Shown here one piece after another: positions 8,654 through 17,225 of a DNA stretch of 64,000 bases (positions are counted from its first letter, which is position 1; each line of letters begins with the position of its first letter). Below the pieces are notes generated by a model. That model was not told the origin of the DNA, searched no databases, and worked only from the letters and a program-made list of their open reading frames with translations. This stretch comes from Pseudokineococcus lusitanus (GTDB lineage: Bacteria > Actinomycetota > Actinomycetes > Actinomycetales > Quadrisphaeraceae), in the NCBI RefSeq assembly GCF_003751265.1, contig NZ_RJKN01000010.1, positions 1 through 64,000 on the forward strand, read 5' to 3'. The position numbers and the translations under genes are program-made.

Positions 8654-8659
8654 AGGCTA
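8654..8659 (-). promoter_or_regulatory. -10-like box TAGCCT for the methyltransferase gene
   Basis: On the minus strand TAGCCT lies 44 nt before ATG 8610, giving a leader of about 35 nt that carries AGGAGG. It sits in the 145-bp divergent gap 8611-8755. No clear -35 is visible, and no equally good -10 is seen for the plus-strand gene at 8756. Confidence 0.45.
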
Positions 8660-8755
8660 GCGACCGGGCACCGCCACGCCGGCGGGACCACGCCGCCCGG
8701 GTGGTGCGCCGCCCCGACGCTCCAGCGTCGGCCCCCGCCCGCCGAGACGGCAGGC

Positions 8756-10882
8756 ATGAGCCCCCGCCCCACCCCCTCCGTCCGCCCGGTCGCCCGCCCG
8801 GCCGTCCGCCCGGTCGCCGGCAGGGCCCGTCGTGCGCTCGTCGTCGCCGTCGCCGTCGCCGCGCTGGGACTGCCCGGCCTGCCGGGTCCCGCCGCCGCGG
8901 CCGGCGTCGGCGTGGCCGCCGCGTCGACGACGTGCCCCGCCGCCGGCGGCGCCGTCGTCCCCGCGGCCGCGGCGCCCGCCGGGAGCCCGGACGTCGTCCT
9001 CGACGGCCACGGCTTCGGGCACGGGATGGGCCTGAGCCAGTACGGCGCCCGCGGCGCGGCGCTGCTGGGGTGCTCCTCCTCGACCATCCTCACGACGTAC
9101 TACCCCGGCCTCGTGCCGGCCCGGCGCGCCACCCGGCCCACGGTGCTCGTCGACCTCCTCACCGGCGGCGGCCCGTCCTCGCGCGCCGAGCTCCGCGCCG
9201 ACGCCGGCCCCGTCCGCTGGGTCAGCGGCGGGCAGGAGGTCGTCCAGCCGCAGGGGGCGACGTGGACGGTCCGCCGGGCCGCGTCCGACCGGCTCGAGGT
9301 CCTCGCCGGGACGGGAGCCGGGGCCGTCGCGCCGCGCGGCTTCGCCCCGGTCGCCGGGGCCCTCGTCCGGGCCGACCACGGGGGCCAGGAGGTCCGGCTG
9401 TCCACGTGGACGTCGTTGGGCGCCACGCCGCTCGTGCGCCGCTCGGACGCGGACGCCGCCCGTTTCGCCCCCCGGAAGGCGGGGCTCGAGGTGCGCGCCG
9501 TCCTCGTCGACGGCGCCCGCGGCTCCGCCGTCGACGCGTACCTGCGCGGTCTCGCGGAGATGCCGGTCACGTGGCCGCAGGCCGCCCAGGAGGCGCAGGT
9601 CGTCGCGGCCCGCACCTTCCTCCTCGGCCGCTACGTCTCCTCCGAGGACGCCTACGTCGTCCGCCCCACGACCGCCGACCAGGTCTGGGCGGGCGCCGAG
9701 CGGCGGGCCGAGGACACGCGGAACGGCGGCGGGCTGGCCCGCGCCGTCGCCGCGACGTCGACGACCGGCGCCGGGACCGTCCTCACGACGGCGTCGGGCG
9801 GCCTCGCCCGTGACCTCTTCTACGCGTCCAGCCACGGGGGCTGGTCGGAGACGAACACCTACGTGTGGGGCTCCGCCCCCGTGCCGCACCTGCGCCAGGT
9901 CGACGACAGCCGGTGGGCCCTGGCCTCCGGCGACCCCAACCTGTCGTGGACGGTCGGGCTGAGCTGGGCGCAGGTGGCGGACGCCTTCGGCCTCGCGACG
10001 GCCACCGACCTGCGCGTGGCCCCGCGCGGCCAGGCCGCCCGGACGGAGGTCGTCGTCGTCGGCACGCGCGCGGGCAAGCCCGTGACGCTGCGGGTCACGG
10101 GCCAGAAGGCGCGCGACGCGCTGCGCGCCGTCGCCCCGGGCGTCCGGTCGTCCGGCTTCACCGTCCGCCCGCCCGCGCCGGTGGCGCCGCCCGCGACGGC
10201 GGCCCCGGCGGCCGGCGCCGCCGCCGGCCGGCCCGTCGCGCTCGACGTCGACGGGGACGGGCGCGACGAGGTGGGCTGGTTCTCCGGCGGCACGTGGACG
10301 CTGCGGTCGGCGGACGGCAGCACCCGCTCCTTCACCTTCGGGCGCGCGGGCGACCTGCCCGTCACCGGCGACTGGGACGGCGACGGCCGCGACGGCGTCG
10401 GCGTCGTGCGCGCCGGCGTCTGGCACCTGCGCGAGCAGGCCGGCCCCGGCGCCGCCGACCGCTCCTTCGCGTACGGCCGGGCCGGGCAGCAGCCCGTCAC
10501 GGGCGTCTGGGCCCCCGGCCGCCCCACGGGGATCGGAGTCGTGGCGGGGGGCACGTGGCACCTGCGCGACGCCGTCGGGCCGGGAAATGCGTCCAGGACC
10601 TGGACATTCGGGGCACCTGGTGCGCAGGCTGTGCCCGGTGACTGGGACGGAGACGGGGTCGACGACCCGGGTGCCCTCGACGGGGCGCGCTGGACGTTCG
10701 GCTCCTCGGCCCGTCTGACGATCCCCCCGCTCGTGCTCGGACGCCCCGGCGTCCGGGGCGTGGCGGGGGACTGGCAGGGCCGCGGGGGCGACCTGCCGGG
10801 CGTCGGGCGTGCCGGTGTCGTCCACGTCGCCGCCCGCCTCGACGACGGGCGGTCCGCGACCCCCTGGCAGGTCCTGCGCTGA
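8756..10882 (+). CDS. Secreted SpoIID/LytB-domain protein with C-terminal WDGDG repeats
   Basis: 708 aa. An Arg-rich n-region and hydrophobic stretch ALVVAVAVAALGLPGLPG ending in PAAAAG form a signal peptide. Residues about 80-470 are SpoIID/LytB-like: HGFGHGMGLSQYGARG, VDAYLRGLAEMPVTWP with the Glu that is catalytic in SpoIID transglycosylases, and AQVVAARTFLLGRY. The last 220 residues hold four to five copies of a GDWDGDGxDxxG / WxLR / FGRxGDLPVTG unit with DxDxDG calcium-type loops, resembling FG-GAP/VCBS beta-propeller blades. It probably acts on peptidoglycan glycan strands outside the membrane. SpoIID domains occur in many non-sporulating actinobacteria, so this is not evidence of endospores. 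It is the first of three neighbouring wall genes sharing the repeat. Confidence 0.85.
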   Translation: MSPRPTPSVRPVARPAVRPVAGRARRALVVAVAVAALGLPGLPGPAAAAGVGVAAASTTCPAAGGAVVPAAAAPAGSPDVVLDGHGFGHGMGLSQYGARGAALLGCSSSTILTTYYPGLVPARRATRPTVLVDLLTGGGPSSRAELRADAGPVRWVSGGQEVVQPQGATWTVRRAASDRLEVLAGTGAGAVAPRGFAPVAGALVRADHGGQEVRLSTWTSLGATPLVRRSDADAARFAPRKAGLEVRAVLVDGARGSAVDAYLRGLAEMPVTWPQAAQEAQVVAARTFLLGRYVSSEDAYVVRPTTADQVWAGAERRAEDTRNGGGLARAVAATSTTGAGTVLTTASGGLARDLFYASSHGGWSETNTYVWGSAPVPHLRQVDDSRWALASGDPNLSWTVGLSWAQVADAFGLATATDLRVAPRGQAARTEVVVVGTRAGKPVTLRVTGQKARDALRAVAPGVRSSGFTVRPPAPVAPPATAAPAAGAAAGRPVALDVDGDGRDEVGWFSGGTWTLRSADGSTRSFTFGRAGDLPVTGDWDGDGRDGVGVVRAGVWHLREQAGPGAADRSFAYGRAGQQPVTGVWAPGRPTGIGVVAGGTWHLRDAVGPGNASRTWTFGAPGAQAVPGDWDGDGVDDPGALDGARWTFGSSARLTIPPLVLGRPGVRGVAGDWQGRGGDLPGVGRAGVVHVAARLDDGRSATPWQVLR

Positions 10883-10974
10883 CGACGGAGCAGCGATCAG
10901 GGGCTACAGGTGCGCGCGGGCCGTGACGACGTAAGGGCATGGCCCTGCACCCCCGTCCGACAGGAGCTCGCCCC

Positions 10975-12999
10975 GTGCCGCACCATCTCCTCCGCCTCGG
11001 CGGAGCCCTGACCTGCGCCGTCGCCGTCGTCGCCCCCCTCGGGCTCGCGGCGACGCCCGCGCTGGCCGCGCCCGTCACGGCCGCCGCGGCCGCCGCCGCG
11101 GTCGAGGACGCGCCGGTCGCCACGAGCACCGACGTCGTCCCCGAGGTCGGCGTCGACGCCGACGCGCTCGCGCAGCTGCGCGCGGCCGGCGACCCCGCCG
11201 CCCGCCCCGCCGTCCTCACGGACGAGGTGGCCACCGACGCCGACTTCGACGTCCTCGGCGTCACCTGGTCCGCCGCCGACACCTCGGCCGGCGCGGTCAC
11301 CGTGGCCGTGCGCGTCCTCGAGGACGGCGCCTGGTCGACGTGGGAGACCCTGCCCGTCGAGGACGCGGGCCCCGACGCCGGCTCCGCCGAGGCGCGATCG
11401 GCCGCGCCCGTCGTCGGCACGTCGCCGCTGGCGACCGACGGCGCCCGCGGCTACCAGCTGCGCGTCGACACGACGAGCGGTGCGGCGCCGCGGGACCTGC
11501 AGGTGCGCGTGGTCGACGGCGGCGACGGCGACGTCGCCCGCGTCGAGCGTGCGGCGGGCCCGGCCGCGGCCGCGGCCGCGGCGGAGGTGCGGGGAAGCAC
11601 CGTCGCCGCGTCGGCCTCGACCCCGGCGGCGGGCACGCTCTCCGCGGCCTCGGCGGGCACGCTCTCCGCGACCGCCTCGACAGCGGCCCAGCCGACCATC
11701 GTCACCCGCGCGCAGTGGGGGGCGGACGAGTCCCTGGCCCGCGGCACCGGGCGCAACGACACGGTCAAGGCGATGGTCGTCCACCACACCGCGTCGTCGA
11801 ACAGCTACTCCACGGCGAGCCAGTCGATGAGCCAGCTGCGGGGCATCTACGCGTACCACACGCAGTCCCTGGGCTGGTCCGACATCGGCTACAACTTCGT
11901 CGTCGACAAGTTCGGCACGATCTACGAGGGCCGCCGCGGCAGCATCACCGAGAAGGTCATGGGCGCCCACGCCGCCGGCTTCAACACCGACACCATGGGC
12001 GTCTCGGCGATGGGCAACTACGAGGAGGCGGCGCCCTCGTCCGCCCTCGTCCGCAGCATCGCGGCCGTCGTGGCGTGGAAGCTCGGCCAGTTCGGCGTCT
12101 CGCCCACGGCGACGACGACGCTCACGTCCGCCGGCGGCGGCACGGCCCGCTACTCCAAGGGCCGTGCGGTGACGCTGCCGACGGTCCTGCGGCACATGGA
12201 CGTCGGCTACACGGCGTGCCCCGGCTCGGGCCTGTCCGCGCAGATGGACACCATCCGCTCGCGGGCCGCCCAGCTCCAGGCCGCCGCGACGCCGACGCCC
12301 ACCCCGACGCCCACCCCGGCGCCCGCCCCCGTGCCGGCCGGCGCGCAGACCCTCGTCGGCGACTGGAACGGCGACGGCACCGACCAGGTCGGCCTCTTCG
12401 TCGACGGGGACATCTCCCTGCGCCGCGCCGACGGCGGGACGCTGCGCTACCGCTACGGCGGCAAGGGCGACATCGCCGTCGTCGGCGACTGGGACGGCGA
12501 CGGCCGCGACACGGTCTCGGTCTTCCGCCGCGGCCAGTGGCTCATCAACGACTCGCTGTCCGGCGGCAGCGCGGACCGTTCCTTCTGGCTCGGCCAGGCC
12601 GGCGACGTGCCCGTCACCGGCTCCTGGGACGGCCGCAGCCAGGGCGTCGGCGTCTACCGCGACGGGCGCTGGCTCCTGCGCAAGTACCCCTCGGCCGGGC
12701 CGGTCCACGTGTCGCTGAACTGGGGCCGCACGACCGACCGCCCCGTCGTCGGCGACTGGGACGGCGACGGCGCGGACACGCCGGGCCTCCAGCGCGGCGC
12801 GCAGCGCTTCCGCCTCGACTCCCTCTACCCGGGCTCGCCGGGGCCCATCAGCTTCGGCCGCGCGAGCATGCCGGGCTTCGCCGGCGACCTCGCCGGCAAG
12901 GGCCACGACGGCTGGGGGGCCCGCCAGGGCGCGACCTTCCTCTACCGCACCGACGTCCGCGGCGGCGTGGCGCAGGGCTCCGTGGCGGTCGTCCGATGA
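10975..12999 (+). CDS. Secreted PGRP/amidase_2 N-acetylmuramoyl-L-alanine amidase with C-terminal WDGDG repeats
   Basis: 674 aa. Start GTG 10975 has AGGAG 8 nt before it; an in-frame ATG at 10939 adds 12 residues but has a poor site. The signal peptide reads LTCAVAVVAPLGLAATPALA. A linker domain of about 200 residues precedes the PGRP-type amidase (about 225-435): TRAQWGADES, MVVHHTASSN with a zinc His, YNFVVDKFGTIYEGR, and RHMDVGYTACPG with the C-terminal zinc ligands. A PTPTPTPTPAPAP linker follows, then five propeller-type blades with VVGDWDGDGRD motifs. It should cleave the MurNAc-L-Ala bond of peptidoglycan in the wall. The last 222 codons align without gaps to the next gene, so this module was duplicated. 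Its stop overlaps the next ATG. Confidence 0.9.
   Translation: MPHHLLRLGGALTCAVAVVAPLGLAATPALAAPVTAAAAAAAVEDAPVATSTDVVPEVGVDADALAQLRAAGDPAARPAVLTDEVATDADFDVLGVTWSAADTSAGAVTVAVRVLEDGAWSTWETLPVEDAGPDAGSAEARSAAPVVGTSPLATDGARGYQLRVDTTSGAAPRDLQVRVVDGGDGDVARVERAAGPAAAAAAAEVRGSTVAASASTPAAGTLSAASAGTLSATASTAAQPTIVTRAQWGADESLARGTGRNDTVKAMVVHHTASSNSYSTASQSMSQLRGIYAYHTQSLGWSDIGYNFVVDKFGTIYEGRRGSITEKVMGAHAAGFNTDTMGVSAMGNYEEAAPSSALVRSIAAVVAWKLGQFGVSPTATTTLTSAGGGTARYSKGRAVTLPTVLRHMDVGYTACPGSGLSAQMDTIRSRAAQLQAAATPTPTPTPTPAPAPVPAGAQTLVGDWNGDGTDQVGLFVDGDISLRRADGGTLRYRYGGKGDIAVVGDWDGDGRDTVSVFRRGQWLINDSLSGGSADRSFWLGQAGDVPVTGSWDGRSQGVGVYRDGRWLLRKYPSAGPVHVSLNWGRTTDRPVVGDWDGDGADTPGLQRGAQRFRLDSLYPGSPGPISFGRASMPGFAGDLAGKGHDGWGARQGATFLYRTDVRGGVAQGSVAVVR
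12331..12996 (+). repeat. C-terminal repeat module, copy in the amidase (222 codons)
   Basis: From the VPAGAQ codons to the last sense codon, this 666-nt segment matches 13878-14543 codon for codon without an insertion or deletion. Shared landmarks are VGDWDGDGR, SLSGGSADR, SWDGR, LNWGR, DGADTPGLQRGAQRFRLDSL and GRA.MPGF. It encodes about five WDGDG blades. A more diverged relative forms the C-terminus of the SpoIID-like protein before it. Confidence 0.85.
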
Positions 13000-14546
13000 G
13001 CGGCGCGACCCGCGGCGGCACCCTGCGCCGGCTGCTCACCGCGTCCGCCCTCTGCGCCGGCGTCGTCGTCAGCGCGCTGCCCGCCGTCGCCGCCCCCGCG
13101 GTCGCGCCGGCCGCCGCGTCCACCGACGTGGACGGGCACCACGTCGACGACGGCCACGCGCACTCCCACGACCCGTCCCTCGAGGGCGCGGTCGTGCCGG
13201 GCCCGGGCACCGCCGGCTGGACGGGTCCCGACGCGGCGCCGTCCGCGGGCCGCGGCACGCTCTCCGCCGCGGCGGCGGTCCCCACGCCGAAGCCGGTGCA
13301 GCGCTACTCGGGCGAGCCCGAGGAGCTGGCCCGCTACGTGCCGCAGATCGCCTGCGACCCGGTCGAGCGCGTGGGCACCAACCGCCTGCGCGACCTGCTC
13401 CACGCCACCTACGGCGGCTACAAGGGCGGCACGACCCGCCAGTGCTCCGGGCGCAGCGAGCACTCCGACGGCCGGGCGTACGACTGGATGCTCGACGCCG
13501 GCGACCCCGCCGACGCGGCCAAGGCCGACGCCTTCCTCACGTGGCTCATCGGCCCGGACGCCCAGGGCCGGCCGTCCGGCAACGCCCGCCGGCTCGGGAT
13601 CATGTACGTCATCTGGGACCGCAAGATCTGGGGCTCCTACAACCAGACGTGGAAGGCGTACAGCGGCGCGAGCCCGCACACCGACCACATCCACATCTCG
13701 CTCAGCTGGGACGGGGCGCTCGCCCGCACGTCCTTCTGGACCGGGACGACGCTCACCGGCACCGACTACGGGCCCTGCGTCCGCTACACCGGCGAGGCCG
13801 CGCCGCGGTACTCGGGCCGCAACCCCTCGCCGTGCCCGACGCCGGGCCCGCGGCCCGCGCCGGTCGCCCCGACGCCGGTCCCGGCGGGCGCCCAGCCGCT
13901 CGCGGGCGACTGGGACGGCGACGGGGTCGACGAGGTCGGCCTCTACCTCGACGGCAACGTGTCGCTGCGCCGCGACGACGGCTCGACCGTCCGCTACCGG
14001 TACGGCCAGGCCGGCGACGTCGCCGTCGTGGGGGACTGGGACGGCGACGGCCGCGAGACCGTCGGCGTCTTCCGCCGCGGGCACTGGCTGCTGAAGAACT
14101 CCCTGTCGGGCGGCTCCGCCGACCGCGCCTTCTGGATGGGGCAGTCCGGCGACGTGCCCGTCGTCGGCTCGTGGGACGGCCGCCGCCTCGGCGTCGGCCT
14201 CTACCGGGACGGCCGCTGGATGCTCCGCACCTCGGTGGGCGCCGGCCCGGTCGACGTCTCGCTCAACTGGGGCCGTCCGACCGACGTCCCCGTCCCCGGC
14301 GACTGGGACGGCGACGGCGCGGACACCCCGGGCCTCCAGCGCGGCGCCCAGCGCTTCCGCCTCGACTCCCTGCGCGCGGCGTCCCCGTCGCCCGTCACCT
14401 TCGGCCGGGCCGGCATGCCGGGCTTCTCCGGCGACTTCGACGGCAACGCCCGCGACGGCTGGGGCGTCCGCTCCGGCGCCACCTTCCTGTGGCGCCACGA
14501 CACCCGCGGCGGCGACGCCCAGGGCTCGGTGGTCCTCTTCCGCTGA
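12996..14546 (+). CDS. Secreted LAS-peptidase-like protein (ARB-07466-type domain) with C-terminal WDGDG repeats
   Basis: 516 aa, ATG overlapping the amidase stop (ATGA). Signal peptide: LTASALCAGVVVSALPAVAAP. A His/Asp-rich segment near residue 45 (HHVDDGHAHSHD) could bind metal. Residues about 105-260 match the domain annotated in actinobacteria as ARB-07466-like: SEHSDGRAYDWML and HTDHIHISLSW. The spacing of His, Asp and HxH resembles LAS zinc metallopeptidases (M15/VanY type), so D-Ala peptidase activity is a reasonable guess but unproven. The final 222 residues are the same repeat module as in the amidase. Co-transcription with two wall hydrolases supports a role in peptidoglycan turnover. 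Confidence 0.8.
   Translation: MSGATRGGTLRRLLTASALCAGVVVSALPAVAAPAVAPAAASTDVDGHHVDDGHAHSHDPSLEGAVVPGPGTAGWTGPDAAPSAGRGTLSAAAAVPTPKPVQRYSGEPEELARYVPQIACDPVERVGTNRLRDLLHATYGGYKGGTTRQCSGRSEHSDGRAYDWMLDAGDPADAAKADAFLTWLIGPDAQGRPSGNARRLGIMYVIWDRKIWGSYNQTWKAYSGASPHTDHIHISLSWDGALARTSFWTGTTLTGTDYGPCVRYTGEAAPRYSGRNPSPCPTPGPRPAPVAPTPVPAGAQPLAGDWDGDGVDEVGLYLDGNVSLRRDDGSTVRYRYGQAGDVAVVGDWDGDGRETVGVFRRGHWLLKNSLSGGSADRAFWMGQSGDVPVVGSWDGRRLGVGLYRDGRWMLRTSVGAGPVDVSLNWGRPTDVPVPGDWDGDGADTPGLQRGAQRFRLDSLRAASPSPVTFGRAGMPGFSGDFDGNARDGWGVRSGATFLWRHDTRGGDAQGSVVLFR
13878..14543 (+). repeat. C-terminal repeat module, copy in the LAS-like gene (222 codons)
   Basis: Partner of 12331-12996: equal length, gap-free, and most blade motifs identical (GADTPGLQRGAQRFRLDSL in both). 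Differences are scattered substitutions, so the duplication is not extremely recent or has been partly homogenised. Confidence 0.85.
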
Positions 14547-14566
14547 CCCACCCGCACGGCACGACC

Positions 14567-14603
14567 GCAGAGGCCGGGACCCCGCAGGGGTCCCGGCCTC
14601 TGC
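14567..14603 (+). terminator. Strong hairpin terminator after the wall-protein operon
   Basis: Perfect 17-bp stem: GCAGAGGCCGGGACCCC (14567-14583), loop GCA, GGGGTCCCGGCCTCTGC (14587-14603), 20 nt after the stop. No T run follows. Confidence 0.8.
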
Positions 14604-14621
14604 CGTCCCCACCGCGAGGCC

Positions 14622-14659
14622 CTGCACGGGACCCGCCGTGCACGGCGGATCTCGTGCAG
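14622..14659. repeat. 38-bp near-perfect palindrome without a loop
   Basis: Arms 14622-14640 and 14641-14659 are complementary except for one C/A mismatch and one G/T pair; the centre is CCGTGCACGG. It lies between the terminator of the wall operon and the 3' end of the convergent acyltransferase gene. It may terminate transcription from the right or bind a dimeric protein. The remaining 250 bp (14660-14910) show no other recognisable feature. Confidence 0.6.
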
Positions 14660-14910
14660 ACCCTCGGCAGAGGGACGGCACCCAGCTCGGCACGGACGGC
14701 GCGCAGGCCGGAGCGGAGGCCGCACCGGTCCGAGAGCGGACGGCGCCGGGTGCGCGTCCGGCACGTCAGGCCGGCGCCCCGACCCGAGCGCGACCCGGCC
14801 GGAGCGCGCCGAGGCAGTGCCAGAGCGCACCCGACGCCGGCCGCGGACCCAGCCGGACGCGGTGAGCCGCACCCGGGTGACGGCCGCGCCGGACGCCGCG
14901 CGGGCGGGGC

Positions 14911-17052
14911 TCAGCGAGCCAGCGCGTCCACCCGCTCCGACAGGACCGTCCACGCCGAGCGGCTCCACGTGTTGGTGAAGTGGCTGTCGTCCGCGTAGAC
15001 GACGGCCCCGTTGGGGGCGACGACGGTGCACTCGTCGGGGCCGGGGCAGACGGCGTCGGTCATGTCGAGCCAGGCCACGCGGTCGCCGAGGCCCTCGGTG
15101 GCGGCGGCTCGCTCCTCGGCCTCGACGAGGACGGTGTCGAGGTGGACGTTGCCCTCGCGGGGGAAGTTGCAGGCGCGCCAGCCGGAGGGCTCCTGCTCGG
15201 ACAGGCAGGAGGGGACGTCCTGGGGGGACCAGGGGGTGTCCTGGACGACGACGACGCGGTCGGCCAGGTCGCCGAGGCGGCCGAGGGTGCGCTCGGCGGC
15301 GGCCTCCCAGACGGGGCCGGTGCCGGCCTCGTCGAGGACCTCGCCGTCGGGGCCGAGCGTCGCCGTCGTGTAGCCCTTGGAGCGGGCGACGAACACGGTC
15401 GTGAGGTCGTCGACCTCGGCGAGGCGCTCCTCGACGGAGGTGCGCCACTGGCCGCACTCGGAGTAGGCGCGGGTCTGGCGGGCCACCCAGACGTCGATGT
15501 CGACGGAGGGGCAGGCGGTCTTGCCCCACACCAGCAGGCGCTGGCCGCGCTCGCGGGCCATCTCGTCGAAGGCGGGCAGCCAGTGGATCGAGTGGCTGTC
15601 GCCGATGAGGGCCACGGTCTCCTCGCCCTCGGGGTCGCCGAAGACGCAGTCGTCGACGGGCGGGGCCTCGGTGCCGGGGTAGCTGACGTAGCAGCCGGAG
15701 GGGCGGGCCTGGTCGGCGCGCGCCTCCTCGGCGGTCATGGACGGGACGTCGACGTCGGGGACGCCGTCCTCGTCGACGGGGGCGGAGGCGGCGGGCGTGC
15801 CGAGGTCGGGCAGGCGCTCGACGTCGACGTCGCGGGAGGCGAAGGGCTGCAGGAGGAGCGCGGCGCCCACGGTGAGGACGGTGAGGCCCGCGCCGAGGGC
15901 CAGGGAGCGGCCGGGCACGGCCGACAGCCAGCGGTTGCGGCGGACCGGGTCCTCGACGAGGACGTGCGAGACGACCGACAGGACGAGCGAGGCGACGACG
16001 CCGAGGACGAGCTGCCAGGCGGTGGGGGAGCCGTCGGCGAGGAGCGCGACGACGACGAGGCACGGCCAGTGCCACAGGTACCAGGCGTAGGAGATGCGGC
16101 CGACGTAGCGGGGGCCGGGCCGCGACAGCAGGGCGCCGACGCCCGCGCCGCTCGCGACGGTGCCGGCGACGAGCAGGAGCACGGCGCCGCCGACGGGCGC
16201 CGCCGCGGCGATGCCCGGGAACAGCGTCGTGTCGTCGTAGGCGACGGCGGACCACAGGACGAGGCCGAGCCCGGCGGCCGCCGCCACGAGGGCGACGGCG
16301 CGGGGGAGGCGCTCGCAGAGCGGCAGGGCCAGCGCGACGGCCGCGCCGGCGGCCAGCTCCCACGCGCGGGTGTGGAGGCCGAAGTAGGCCCACGAGCCGC
16401 TGGTCGGCGTGAGGAGCACCGACAGCACGAGCGAGCCGCCGCCGAGGAGGACGAGGCCCACGGTGACGCGGCGGCGCACGCTGCCCCAGCCCTTCGGGCC
16501 GAGGGCCACGACGAGGAGGATGAGCAGGGGCCAGACGACGTAGAACTGCTCCTCGACGGCGAGCGACCAGAAGTGCAGGAACGGGCTGTCGTGCGAGTCG
16601 GCGCCGAGGTAGTCGGTGGCCCCGACGGCGTAGCGCCAGTTCGCCGCGTAGAGCGCGGCGCCCAGCGCGTCGACCCCGATGCGCGGGCGGTCCAGCGGCG
16701 GCACGAGGAGGTACGCGGCCGCGGCGCTCGCGACGACGACGAGCGCCGCCAGCGGGAGGAGCCGCCGCGCGCGCCGCGCGTAGAAGCGCCGCAGCGAGAT
16801 GGTGCCGCTGCGGCGGACCTCGTCGAGCAGGAGGCCGGTGATGAGGAAGCCGGAGAGCACGAAGAAGACGTCGACGCCGACGTAGCCGCCGGAGAGGAAC
16901 GGCACGCCCGCGTGGTAGAGCACGACGAGGGTCACGGCGACGGCGCGCATGCCCTCGATGTCGGGGCGGAAGCGGCGTCCGGCGTCCAGCCGGGGCCCCA
17001 CCGGCTCGGCGGGGGCGGGCGCGCTCGCGGGCGCGACGTCTCGGCTCTGCAC
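14911..17052 (-). CDS. OafA/YrhL-type acyltransferase with C-terminal SGNH domain
   Basis: 713 aa integral membrane acyltransferase. Residues about 28-400 form an acyltransferase_3 domain with about ten hydrophobic helices; motifs include RPDIEGMRAVAVTLVVLYHA, GGYVGVDVFFVLSGFLI and HFWSLAVEEQFYVVWP. The C-terminal 250 residues form a soluble SGNH domain: block I IGDSHSIHWLPA with the nucleophile Ser, and DDSHFTNTW with the Asp-x-x-His pair. Fusions of this kind O-acetylate surface polysaccharide or peptidoglycan on the outer side of the membrane. Start GTG 17052 begins a short polar N-terminus before the first helix. It stands alone on the minus strand inside the glycan region. Confidence 0.9.
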   Translation of the reverse strand: MQSRDVAPASAPAPAEPVGPRLDAGRRFRPDIEGMRAVAVTLVVLYHAGVPFLSGGYVGVDVFFVLSGFLITGLLLDEVRRSGTISLRRFYARRARRLLPLAALVVVASAAAAYLLVPPLDRPRIGVDALGAALYAANWRYAVGATDYLGADSHDSPFLHFWSLAVEEQFYVVWPLLILLVVALGPKGWGSVRRRVTVGLVLLGGGSLVLSVLLTPTSGSWAYFGLHTRAWELAAGAAVALALPLCERLPRAVALVAAAAGLGLVLWSAVAYDDTTLFPGIAAAAPVGGAVLLLVAGTVASGAGVGALLSRPGPRYVGRISYAWYLWHWPCLVVVALLADGSPTAWQLVLGVVASLVLSVVSHVLVEDPVRRNRWLSAVPGRSLALGAGLTVLTVGAALLLQPFASRDVDVERLPDLGTPAASAPVDEDGVPDVDVPSMTAEEARADQARPSGCYVSYPGTEAPPVDDCVFGDPEGEETVALIGDSHSIHWLPAFDEMARERGQRLLVWGKTACPSVDIDVWVARQTRAYSECGQWRTSVEERLAEVDDLTTVFVARSKGYTTATLGPDGEVLDEAGTGPVWEAAAERTLGRLGDLADRVVVVQDTPWSPQDVPSCLSEQEPSGWRACNFPREGNVHLDTVLVEAEERAAATEGLGDRVAWLDMTDAVCPGPDECTVVAPNGAVVYADDSHFTNTWSRSAWTVLSERVDALAR

Positions 17053-17134
17053 CGGGACAGTCTGGACGACGCCGGGCCGTGGGCCGTGACGCGCCGCCCC
17101 GCGCGCCGCGGCAGGGGCCGCCGACGGCGTTCGT

Positions 17135-17140
17135 TACTGT
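17135..17140 (+). promoter_or_regulatory. -10-like box TACTGT before the WsaF-like gene
   Basis: TACTGT fits TANNNT and lies about 85 nt before GTG 17226. The site is in the 173-bp divergent gap 17053-17225. No clear -35 was found. Confidence 0.3.
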
Positions 17141-17225
17141 CCCCGACGACCTGTTCGACCGGTGCGTCCCGCGACGGCGCCCGCCTGCCCCCGACCCGAG
17201 GGCCGACCCCCAGGGAGAGGTACCC

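Noticed and set aside
14660-14910. A small gene or RNA in the gap between the palindrome and the acyltransferase.
   Set aside because: Short frames there lack ribosome sites and recognisable peptides; no stable RNA fold was evident.
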